A stretch of 64,000 nt of DNA from Sanguinoderma infundibulare. Its lineage: Eukaryota > Basidiomycota > Agaricomycetes > Polyporales > Polyporaceae. The notes below the pieces were generated by a model that worked only from the letters and a program-made list of their open reading frames with translations, did no database searches and had not been told where the DNA came from. The stretch lies in the NCBI GenBank assembly GCA_032821775.1, contig JAVLRN010000004.1, positions 868,001 through 932,000 on the forward strand, written 5' to 3'. Positions 38,920 through 48,800 of the stretch are shown piece after piece; position 1 is the first letter of the stretch, and the number at the start of each line of letters is the position of its first letter. The position numbers were made by a program, and so were the translations under genes.

Positions 38920-41798
38920 CTCGAGCTCGTTCCTCGCCTTAGTGTACTTGTAGTAGTTGCTGTTAACTGACCGAGCTCTGCCGTATTGACTGGACTTAAG
39001 AATTAATGATCCTTTCTTGCTATCGATTGGACAGTGGACTACTCGGAGCGAGCGTGCAATCAGTTTGCGTGTCTGCCCTTCGGTTGCTCCGAGAATTGGC
39101 GTCGGAAAAACCTCGGACCGACCCGGACCTGATCGGCACCACTGTGACCGAAGTGACATAACAAGCGTCACGACCGATCTCCGGGCGCCCTCCTCCGGCA
39201 ACATCTTGGTCCCAACCCAACCCTAAGGATCGTCCCTACTCGTGCCTTGCGATTATGATACATCATACACCGTCACTACACCGATGTTGGGTTTTGTCCT
39301 TCAGGCTAAGACTGCTCCGTCCGTGTGAGTACTTACTTCCAACTCAGTGGCAGGATCCGAGACCCGGGTGAGTCCGTTCTTAGCTGCACGCCTAAATCAC
39401 CGTCCGTATGTGTGCTATGTGCTATCGAAGAGCTTATGGTATGTTGCAGGTACCCGACTCAAACACCGGAGACCAGGGTCGATCCGGACCCCGAGAGCTC
39501 TATACACGTTGGTAGCGGCGACGACTCACAATTCCCCCTCAATGGCGCTTGCGACACGGCGATCTGATCCGTTCTGCACGATGGCCTTGTGCGAAGAGTC
39601 TCGGGCATTGCGGCGAAGACAGTATCAAGGAGGGTTTGGCTAGCGATTAGTCTACGCGAATGACACGTTGGCGGTGGTCGCTCTAAAGGTACGGTACGTG
39701 AAATCGTCTAGCGTTTCAAGTCCTCCTCGCTGAAGCTCCTTCAGACGGAACATGATCCTTACGTGCTTCGTCTGAGAAACGTTCTACGCGGCCGTTATCC
39801 TCGGAAGCATAGATATGTTGTCTTGAATATAGCGACTACATTTCCCCTGCTTGGATATGCGCTATGCGGTGACATCATCAGTTGGACACTGCGTCGTTGA
39901 GGCGAGGCGTCCGTACTGCGGTCCTGTTGTGCTAATTTCGTTCATTTCCACTAGAGCATCAAACCCTGAGAACTGTACAACATGTGGATTGTTCGCTTGT
40001 AAACTATACTTCGGCGATCCCGCCCATCGAAACCACAACGTGACGATATAGACATCGACTTTCCCTACGCTTTCGGCAGCAACTGCTCGAAGAAGTCTCG
40101 ATGGGCGGCCTCTCTCCTGTCACTCAGCAACGAGGGCTGTCACTCGCGATGTTCTCGGGCGAGAAAACGCATCCAGGGTCGCAGAGAGGCTGACGATTCT
40201 ACGCTACCAGATCCCGCCCGTACTCCGGTTCTGGCCACGCGGTGAGTATGGCCGTTCCCCTTCTTTTCTACACCCGCTGAGATGCTATCTAGCAGATCGT
40301 AGAATAACAATCGAGCTCCGCCGGAACGCTGCCGTTATTGAACACCACCGAACGTGAGGGGTTGTTGTGTGGCACCATCGTAGTGAACACGACCAAAAGT
40401 GCGGGCAGGGTTCCGCGAGCTGCCCAGGATCGCACGAGGGGCCTCTTCATGCATCATCATGCTAGGCCTTAGTTTCTTGTCTCCTCAAGTACGTTACTTC
40501 CTTCCCCCTCTGCACTGTGCCAATCCTGTCTGTCACATACAACACCTGTAGTAGTGGCACCGCGTGCTCTCTCAGAAACGAGGCCGTTAAGGTTCCGGAG
40601 CAGGATTGTGTGTCAGAATGGGGGACAGGCGGTTTCCTGGTTAGTGCTTAGTGATTTAGGTACGTCCACTCCTTTCTATGCAAAATATGCCGCCACTGAC
40701 ACATCTCGGTGGGTTCTTGTGGCCGTTACCGGTTCTGAAATAGGTTTTCCCGGTTTCTTCGGGGTGCGATCACCTCACCCATGTACACGGATACCATCCA
40801 GCACTCGGAGAAGCTGTGTCAACCGGACCTCTCTAACTGCGTTCCCGCACACGCTTCGGCATTGTCCTCTCGTCATAGGCGATACGCTTCGTTACCCGAC
40901 TCCATGGGCCGATTGCCCCATTAAAATTCTCCCCGCGTGCTCGTTGTTCCCGAGGGGTGCGTGCATGCTTGTGTGAGGGGAAGCAGTTCGGGCGGGGAAG
41001 CCACGACTGGGTCTGGAAAGCTCCTACTGCTGGTCTAGGATGCCATGCGGACATCCGGCTCATCATGGTCCTGCCAATGTCACAATCGGACGCCTCATCG
41101 TACTGCGAATATGATGTGCGACCGATTTGGGAACCGGGATAACCATGTGCACCCCTCTCAGTCCCATACACGTCTGCTCGGTGAGAAGATCATTCCGAAT
41201 CCATCGAGCAGCGGGACTGACTGTCCTATCCCATCTCCAAAGTAGAGGTCGCCTCAAGTGCAAAGAACCTATCCGCCGTCTGACACCCTTGATATTCGGG
41301 CTCGGATCGGCGATGACGAGAAGAGTGGAGGATGACATCTGTGGATGAGCGCGAGGAACTGACGTCACTGGACAGATCTCGTCAGTGCAATGTTTGGGGC
41401 CGCGGATAAGCAGCGAGGTAACGTACCTTAGTCGATAGCTACGGGGATGATTGAACCGGACAGGAAACAGGCACAGGGTAACATATCGGGGCAGTGAAGT
41501 TCCCATCTCAAGCGGGGTATGCGAGGCTCCCGGTAGTCGAGTAAGCATTTCCGACGCCGCGCGTTCCACTCATCCACACCTGTGACCCACATACACTCTT
41601 ACAGAATACGGTCTGCCGCATCGGGATAAATGCATCGTGCGGCGCTCCTCAGAATCACTGAAGCTTCGGGGCCGCTGTCCAAGCACGTCCGCCGCTCATT
41701 TCGAACGCTTGGTCCACTTATAAAGAGTTCCAGTATTCGCCGAGACCACAGACCCGCCCGTCGCTCCCGGGCTCGATAGCGCTCCACAGCGTCCTGAC
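38920..41798. other. Intergenic, no supported gene
   Basis: 2.9 kb between the P450 tail relic and the complete P450. Frames of 100-170 codons (for example 40554-40976 plus and 41063-41569 minus) show no domain. If the duplicated P450 once continued here, it is no longer recognisable. Confidence 0.5.
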
Positions 41799-43917
41799 AT
41801 GGAAGACATTGTAGCCGCACTTCTGGCGGCTTTGGCGGGCCTGCTCTTCTTTCGATGGTTCACAGATCCTGTAAGCGCGAAATGGACAAGATGGTTGCTT
41901 GACATCTTACGACGCACAGATCCGCGCTATACCGACACTCGGCGGCCCGTCTCTTCCAATCCTGTCCCTCTTCACGGCGGTGCAATTCATGCGGCACGGT
42001 AGGGCACTGTTCGCTGAAGGCTACAAGAAGGTACGCTGCGTGCCTGGACCTGTTTCATAGTGCTCTGAACTCTTTTCTCGAGCACCGTAGCATCGAAACG
42101 GAGTATTCAAGGTCGCCATGTTTGACAAGTGGGTGGTCGTGCTGTCTGGACTGAAGATGGTCGAAGAAATCAAGAGATACTCGGACGAAGACTTGTCCTC
42201 GAGGGAAGGGTTAGTCGAGGTGCGCGGTCCGGGTCGCTCCAGTCTCCCTCTTGGCCTCCTTCATGTTCGTGTGCTGATACCTCACAACAGATGTCGCAAT
42301 TGATTTATATAGGTGGAAGGGAGATGGCGGAGGAGGATATATTGCCTGACATCATCAAGGAGAACTTGATGCGATCTCTACTGCTCAAGTTTCCTGACAT
42401 TATCGACGAAGTGCACACGTCGATATCGGACTCCATGATTGGTGGCGATGACGGTGGTGCGCACAATCCCTTGATCGGACATGGCATCACGAGCTGACTG
42501 AAACACAAACAGCATGGGGGAATGTCAAGACAGTAGAGCTTCTGCGGAAGGTGTTGACCCGGGTCACCAGTCGCATTTATGTCGGCCTTCCGCTCTGTAT
42601 GCGTCTCGTTCGTCCGGGTACCATCCGATTCGTATGCTCACTGACGTTTGGACAGGCCGGAACGAGCAATATCTTTCAGTCATCCGGAGGTATCCGGTCG
42701 ATTTCATCAAGTCTATTGGGATCATGAGCTTCATACCGCAAGTGCTCAAGCCGTTAGTCGTTCTTCTAATCCTGATGGCTCATGTCCATGATGACCTGAC
42801 GCAACAAACCAGACTGGTCGGACCTTTAGTAACACACGTCCCCTCGAGCGTGGCACGGGCGAGTCCCTTTCTGGAACCGATGATCCGAGAGAGGTGTGCG
42901 TTCATGGCCGAATATGGGGATGACTGGTCGGAGAAACCTGTGAGTGCACGTGGCGTGGATGGCCCCATTAATTTTGCTGATATTCGCCATTTGCGGCAGC
43001 AAGATATGCTGCAATGGATCCTCGACAGGATGATCCCCAAGGGCAGGCCTGACAGCGCCATCATTGTGAAGGTTCTCGGCGCATACTTTGCCGGGATGCA
43101 CACAGGTATCAATGTCCGTCGGCGCTTGCTTCTACTCCTGCTGCTCCGAGTATTCGTGCTCATGGTGTCGGCCCGAAACTGCATAGAGCCTCGCGCATGC
43201 ACTGCACCATCTCGCAGCCTTGCCAGACGTTATCGAGGACCTCCGGCGCGAGGCCGAGTCGGTACTCCCTTTAGAGGGTTGGACTATGGTGACCGTTGGC
43301 AAACTGTGGAAGCTGGACAGCTTCATCAAAGAGTCTCAGCGATACACGGGCATTACGGATGGTAAGTCTAATGTTGTCCTCCGGTCGCTGTCATTCACTT
43401 GGTATCTATTGCCATTGTGCTGCTCTAGCCGCGTTGGTAAAGAAGGCGATGCGGGACATCCGGCTCAGCGACGGGACGCTGATACCAAAGGGCACCATAA
43501 TGTTCACTGCGTCGAGACCCTTGCATCACGACGAGGAGATCTATTCCAACGCTGACACGTTCGACCCATACCGGTTTTTCCGGGCCCGAGACGACTCTGG
43601 GAAAGGGACAGGGTCCAGAGAGCAGTTCTCAGCTATTTCAACGACGTACCTCCCTTTCGGGTACGGACCGCATGCCTGGTAAGCATTCCGCTTTAGCTCA
43701 TCATATCACAGTCAACTGACGAATGTGTTGCAGCCCTGGCCGTTTCTACATCGCGCTAGTGATGAAAGCAATCATTGCAAACCTCATTATTAACTATGAT
43801 TTGAAGCTCGCAGGTGATGGAAGCCGGCCAAACGATGTTTGCATAGCGTTCACGGTGAGCCCTGCACCGGATGGCACGCTGGTCTTCAGAAAGCGTGCAG
43901 CCACCCGAAATGTATGA
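41799..43917 (+). CDS. Cytochrome P450 monooxygenase (ent-kaurene-oxidase-like fungal group)
   Basis: Eleven exons, all junctions in phase: 41799-41870, 41920-42030, 42091-42219, 42291-42453, 42513-42596, 42656-42752, 42813-42939, 43000-43113, 43187-43361, 43429-43678 and 43734-43917, giving 501 aa. An N-terminal membrane anchor is followed by IRAIPTLGGPSLPIL, the hinge typical of this mushroom P450 group. The I-helix segment is FAGMHTGINS, the K-helix ExxR is KESQR, and the heme loop is FGYGPHACPGRFY, with the heme thiolate cysteine split by the last intron (TG|C). A conserved MFDKWVVVLSG and a C-terminal PAPDGTLVFRKR are also seen. The gene is intact. Its final exon has a near copy at 38735-38919. 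Substrate unknown; the group often acts on terpenoid or other lipophilic substrates. Confidence 0.94.
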
Positions 43918-44199
43918 GTCGGAGCTGGTGACTTGGGATGGTGTAGAACTCGAGTCGCAGTAGGTAGCAAGTGATATCTCGGTACCGCCTGTCGGAAGTC
44001 TACTGCTACACTAGCCTAGGATAGCATCCGGCATTCGTGGCTGGTGAGGGCCAAATAGAGGGGGCTCTTCCGCTCTGGCATGAAATGCCAATGCTTTGGG
44101 TTCACCCGGTGTTTTCGCAAACGATACGTACATGGCAAACTGATTACATTACGCAGACGAACGAGAGGAACGCGAACATGACAAGCTAAACTGCAGGTC

Positions 44200-44790
44200 T
44201 CAATGATCCTGCGCTGTGCCGTCGCTCCACTGCTTCAAAATAGACTCCGTCGAGTTCCACAATTCTCCGGCCAACGCCACGCTCTGCGCCTGTGGATGTG
44301 GGGGCCTATCGATCTTCCCGGGAGGCACTAAGTACGCTCCTTTGTACAAATTTCTCCTCTCCGCGATCTCCGGCGACGCTGCTGCGTATACGGAGTGACG
44401 TGCGCCCTCTGCGGAGGTACTGAAGGTTAACTTCAGCATCAACATCAATATAGGCCCCAGTATTGGGATCTTGTGCATCGGATCCTTGGAGAAACCCTCG
44501 GTGTAGACATAGCCGGGGTCTACGGACATAACCGTGATCGGCACGTCCTCAGCGTCGAGTCTTCTCTGGAGCTCTTGAGCCCAAAGGATGATAGCGAGCT
44601 TGGACTGTGCTAAATGGGTGAGCATGGTTAGCACGCATACTATCGTTGTTGGGGTTTCGCTACCCACCGTATCGCATCTGGTCGTCGAACCTACCCCCAA
44701 GTAGACCTTTCACGCCTGCGTACTCCTGATTCCAGTCTTCGAGGTTCCGATAACGAATTTCGCGGCCCTTTTGGAGTTGTTCTACTGCGC
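44200..44790 (-). pseudogene. Short-chain dehydrogenase/reductase, copy 2, 5'-truncated
   Basis: Exon 44200-44609 joins in phase to an exon ending at 44668, giving the active-site motif MRYAQSKLAIIL (YxxxK), then SVDPGYVYTEGF and GKIDRPPHPQAQS. The upstream exon can be followed to about 44785 and then hits a stop. The whole NAD(P)-binding half, with the glycine-rich motif, is missing. It is related to copy 1 at 30225-30960. It follows the complete P450 tail-to-tail, 280 bp away. Very probably a non-functional fragment. Confidence 0.75.
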
Positions 44791-45522
44791 TTGATGCGAG
44801 CTATAAAGCGCCGATAAGGGGAACGTGCGACATCCTCGCGAAAGAAATTCGTGCCTGAATCCATTGGGACAGTTCCGACACATGCGCTCGATCAAGAAGT
44901 ACCGGGGGCGCTGATGTGCGCTCCCCGAGATAATTTCTCCGCAGCCTTGCCCGGTGACTGACACGGCCATATGAGGGTCCGTTTGCACATTTAATAATTT
45001 GAGCAAATAAACTTCGCTTTTCCGCAAAACTTTCCCTTTTAGCAAAACTATTGAGCATTTGCGCGAAAACTTCGAAACCCACGAAAAAAACTTCTCAACC
45101 AGCGAAACAACTTCTGTTCCCCAGCACAAAAACAATGCTTAATATGCGTGCAGGGCTTCAGTTCCCCATCCGTAATGCGTGCGGATGCTGCCATGCAAGC
45201 GCCCGTCCCAAGCCAATATCTCGAACAAAAGTACCAGTCAGGATTCGAACCCCCGTCCTCCAATAATCCGGCAGGTGCATCAGTCAATCTAACCGGTGGA
45301 CTAACAGGCCTTTGTATGTACTGTAAGCAATCAATCTATATGGTAAAAGTCAGCCGCCCAACACAATACTAAGCAGTTTAATTCGTTTTAGCCTTGTTTT
45401 GTTCACGATCCTTGAGCACACGGGCCGATTCTCAGACAGAACAGATATCAAGCAATCACATTGTTGGTATTTACAGCATCAAGAACTAAGTGTGCGGCAA
45501 CCGCAACAACAGGACGACTCCA
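44791..45522. other. Intergenic, no supported gene; tRNA-like motif
   Basis: 0.7 kb with A/T-richer composition than its surroundings. Around 45225-45320 the minus strand contains a TTCGAAT loop-like motif and a D-arm-like GGTTAGATT, but stems do not pair, so it is not called a tRNA. The sequence breaks off the second SDR's 5' half. Confidence 0.4.
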
Positions 45523-46168
45523 CTAGTGCAACTCGTTCCAGATGATCCAGGACTCGAACGCATACTCCGATTCGAACTGGTAAGCCGGGTGGTCCTCATA
45601 GCTGAACTCCTCGATCTCGCGGAACGTCCATCTCGTCCAGCCGTAGAGCTCGAGGCAGCGGGCCGTGATGCTGCACAAACACGCAATTAGCATTGCATAC
45701 GAAACACGAGTGATAAAGAGGGGGACTCGCTAGGACACGTCGCGCGAGCTGAACTCGTCGTTGACCGGCCGTTTCAAGTAGAGCGCGTGCTTGCGCTCGT
45801 TGAGGCTTTCGCCCGGGCCAATGAGCCAACAGGCCGCATTCGGCTCGTCCTCGATGAGGCGGAAGCCAATCGCAGCCATGGCCTGAAAGCGAGTTAGTAG
45901 GGCCGCAAATGGAGGCTAGAGGCTGGAGCACGCACCGCGAGGAAGCCGCGCACGGACAGGTCGAGCCGGTCCAGCCCTTCACCGCCAAGAACGCTTACGA
46001 TGGACTGGAGAGCATAAGTACTCGAATAGTGGGCATAATTGCAGTACATACCACGAATTTGTAGCTGTGGAGCGCGATAAAGGGCTTCAGAGTGGAACGC
46101 GTCCCACGGCGGAAGGGGGTGAACAGGGAGAGGAGAGAGAGAAGCTGGGAAAGCTTATTGCAAAGCAT
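45523..46168 (-). CDS. Small protein of unknown function (161 aa)
   Basis: Four exons, 46052-46168, 45936-46004, 45731-45882 and 45523-45670, give 161 aa. The sequence includes AMAAIGFRLIEDEPNAACW, GPGESLNERKHALYL, and an aromatic acidic tail with ELYGWTRWTFREIEEF. No domain was recognised. Amino-acid composition and third-position GC look like real coding sequence. The third intron works in phase only with a GC donor (TA|gcgagt) and an ordinary AG acceptor (gtgcag at 45671-45676). With a GT donor the aromatic C-terminus falls out of frame. Start at the first ATG at 46168; the short hydrophobic N-terminus could be a targeting signal. Confidence 0.65.
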
Positions 46169-46985
46169 ATTCGAATGGGGGGAGGTCTGAAGAGAATGGA
46201 TCCTAGGTGGCACCCACTCACTCCTCTGCCTCTTCCTGCTCCTCCACCACCATCCATTGGCGGGCACGAGAGAGTTGGGCCAAGGATTGAGGGTGGTGAT
46301 CGCGAGAGATCAAGACTTGTTGACTGGTATGTTTCCTTATGTTACAGCGCTGGTATATACAGCAGCAGGCACTCATGGCATTCAAGACAACGCAATATAT
46401 AGAGTACCAGTTGTGTTGCAATAGCCTATGTCCATGTTTGATCTCTGTGCAGACATATGCCTGTTTTAGAAGCAATGTCGGCAGAATACGACATATCGCG
46501 AACGGTGGTGAAACGGTAAAGGTACCCTGCGGTCGCGTCAGCCCTTTTCCTCGGAAGGACAAGTGCGACGCATTGAGGGTGCGGGCCGTGGCGTTGTAAC
46601 GCGCATGCGGACGCTATGGATATGTCGAGCAGTATGTCAGCGAAATCAGACATATCGCGGTCGCGGGCAGGCGGACTTACGTACCTTTCATTCACGGCTG
46701 TCGTGGCCTTCGGATCGTCTGCTTGATGTCATTTGTGCTGTGAAAAGAGTCATCAGTGGAGAGAGAGTTCGAGAGGCTCGGAGAGGCGGGCGCCGTCATG
46801 GCCATTGGACACTCACGGCGCCTAACCCTCACCGCCCGCTCTTTTGCGACTGTGACGAACGCATGGCACCTGCATGGATGAGCTGAAGCGGTCTGTAAGC
46901 CACACATTTGCGAACCGCCCTGAGACCAACCCCTACATCTGACGAGGTTAGCAGGGTGCCCTTTGTGCTACGCAATTGAACTGCA
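46169..46985. other. Intergenic, no supported gene
   Basis: 0.8 kb between the 161-aa gene and the truncated MFS gene. Two similar stretches contain 'gacatatcgcg' (near 46490 and 46648), a weak direct repeat. Otherwise nothing is recognised. Confidence 0.45.
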
Positions 46986-46989
46986 TGTA

Positions 46990-47575
46990 CTAACAATCGC
47001 ATTCATCATGAAGATCACAGATACGACTCCGAAGCCCACCTGACCAAACACGATGGTGAGTCATGAGGATGGGGTACATCGGGCCCATCAGTAGGCCGAT
47101 GAACAAGACAGCTACCACATTTTCGATGAGCGAGGGCACGACCCAGATGGTCACTTCCAGCCTGCAGGACGCATCAGATTCTTCCGTTAGCAGGAGAGCG
47201 AGAAGGAGCGGATGCACTGGATGGCGAGGAGTGCGTAGATGAAGAGAGCACGGCGCTCGCCGATCTGCGGTACGCACAATGTCCAACAGATTCAGGTGCG
47301 CAGGACCACGGTCGTACCTTCTGGTTCAACGAGATGAGGAGGACCCGCCTGAGCATAAGTCCGCTGAAGAACCCAGATGAGATGTAGCCAGAGCTCGTGG
47401 TCCCGTGCCTCTTCTGCTCAACGTAGGTGATGCTCCACCCTGCGTGCATCTGAATACCCCATCCAGGCACGCACCGCCGACCGTGACCTCGCTGCCAACA
47501 TAGATCAGCGTGTGAAGAATGAAAGCATAGAAGGACGTACGACACATATCCCGTGCACATTCCACACGAGCTCTC
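46990..47575 (-). pseudogene. MFS transporter fragment (C-terminal half)
   Basis: Minus-strand pieces match the second half of a fungal sugar/fucose-permease-like MFS transporter: FILHTLIYVGSEVTVGG, then across a 35-nt gap WSITYVEQKRHG, GYISSGFFSGLMLRRVLL, GERRAVLFIYALLA, and LEVTIWVVPSLIENVVAVLF followed by GLLMGPMYPILM. The first six membrane helices are absent. Instead the divergent gene at 47586 begins only a few bases beyond the point where homology stops. The end near 46985 also lacks the last helices. It is a broken gene. Confidence 0.7.
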
Positions 47576-47585
47576 TCCAGGGACC

Positions 47586-48104
47586 ATGTCCAATGGGACC
47601 ATCTCTGCAAACCACGAGTACGTCAAACAGTTCCTCGCCCACATTATCCGCAAGTTCCTCCAGGCCGAAGCCCTCGCCGCTGAGGTGGGCGAGTACTCCA
47701 ACTTGGCCTGGCACACGGCCCACAAGCACCAGGCAGTGACCTGGTGGCAATTCGAGCAAGGGGGCGTCGCGCGTGTCGACGACGTCTATGCTGCGCTCGG
47801 GGATGGGGTAACCCCCAGGCTCGCTGAGGCCATCTTCGCCCTCGCCGCCCTTGCCATGTTCCCACGCTGGACTCATGACGCACACTGGGCGTTTTGGTCC
47901 AACAATGCATTCGCGACACCTGCCGCACTTGTCGACCGGGTTGTCCGTGAGTAGTCCTCTTGCCTTCATCCGAGTGAGTGCGGCGTCCGACATTGGTTGG
48001 TGGTTGCAGATGTGGCCCCAAAGGAGATCTACGTCCCTGACCAGCTCGCTTGGATCGATGTGGAGACGGCCCGGGGCGTTCTCAACCTGTGGCATGCCGG
48101 CTAG
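47586..48104 (+). CDS. Hypothetical protein, 151 aa
   Basis: Two exons, 47586-47946 and 48010-48104, close in phase to 151 aa ending in GVLNLWHAG. The sequence is rich in Ala, Trp and His (for example HKHQAVTWWQFEQGGVARV and FPRWTHDAHWAFW), looks globular and helical, and has no signal peptide or known domain. The start is the ATG at 47586, with good context after 'acc'. It is divergently arranged against the truncated MFS gene, so its arrival or promoter may be linked to that truncation. A small basic ORF follows 37 bp downstream on the same strand. Confidence 0.5.
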
Positions 48105-48140
48105 TTCACGACTGCGAATGGCAAGATACCCCGCCCTTCC

Positions 48141-48521
48141 GTGGAGAGCGAGCGCCAGCCTTGGATAAGCCCAAAGACAAGCAGGAAACGCGTAGCAGAA
48201 GACGGCCCCTCCACACCATCGGCGAAGAGCAGCCACGCTGCGTGGGCCATGACCACCCCACTGCGTCGGTCGCCGAGAAAACGTCAGGTCACAGAAGTGG
48301 CATCCACTGCAATGGAGGCAGGGCCATCAACCGCTCTGGCGGTGATCGTAGAGCCAGTCGTGGACGAGGCCGAGGACATGAGCGCGGAGTTGGAGGAGTC
48401 ACCAGTTGTGAAGCTGAAGGTCGTGAAGCCAAAGGTTGCGAAACCGAAGGCTGTTCCCGAAGGCCCAGTACGCACTTCAGCTAGGATTTGTGCTGGCAAG
48501 GAGAAGGCGCAGAAGCAGTGA
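48141..48521 (+). CDS. Small basic protein with KPK repeats, chromatin-like tail
   Basis: An open frame of 127 codons with no ATG at its beginning; the first in-frame ATG is at 48249, so either the protein starts there or an upstream exon is spliced on. It contains a basic cluster PLRRSPRKRQ, an acidic patch (VVDEAEDMSAELEE) and a near-repetitive VVKLKVVKPKVAKPK, followed by SARICAGKEKAQKQ. This composition resembles nuclear proteins with AT-hook or H1-like tails, but no domain is defined. It may be the 3' part of the preceding 151-aa gene through an unrecognised intron. Confidence 0.45.
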   Translation: MESERQPWISPKTSRKRVAEDGPSTPSAKSSHAAWAMTTPLRRSPRKRQVTEVASTAMEAGPSTALAVIVEPVVDEAEDMSAELEESPVVKLKVVKPKVAKPKAVPEGPVRTSARICAGKEKAQKQ

Positions 48522-48800
48522 TGGCGTTGGTGTCTGATACGATACGGTTTCTTGGATCAGTGTTCCCCAGATGTATCTGTGCTTACACTAGTGTAATAGT
48601 TAATATACTGCAGCTAGTTCAGTATGACAAGTATTTCAATAGAGGGCAGATCGTGTATTCAAGCTGAAGAGAAACCGAAGGTGGGCTTTTTGCAGTGATA
48701 CCAAACAAACAATGTTAGACCTATAAGCTACTCTACATGGTATTACTTGGGAGACTGCAGGTGCGATGGAGATGACATCTAGGGTGGCGAAACAGTGGTG

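Noticed and set aside
26990..44790. A functional secondary-metabolite cluster
   Set aside because: No backbone enzyme (polyketide synthase, NRPS or terpene synthase) is present and half of the tailoring-type genes are broken, so I report only a duplicated oxidoreductase block.
45225..45320. tRNA gene on minus (TTCGAAT loop-like motif and a D-arm-like GGTTAGATT)
   Set aside because: The T-stem pairs at only two or three positions, no anticodon stem can be formed and the acceptor ends do not pair. At best a degraded tRNA-derived fragment.
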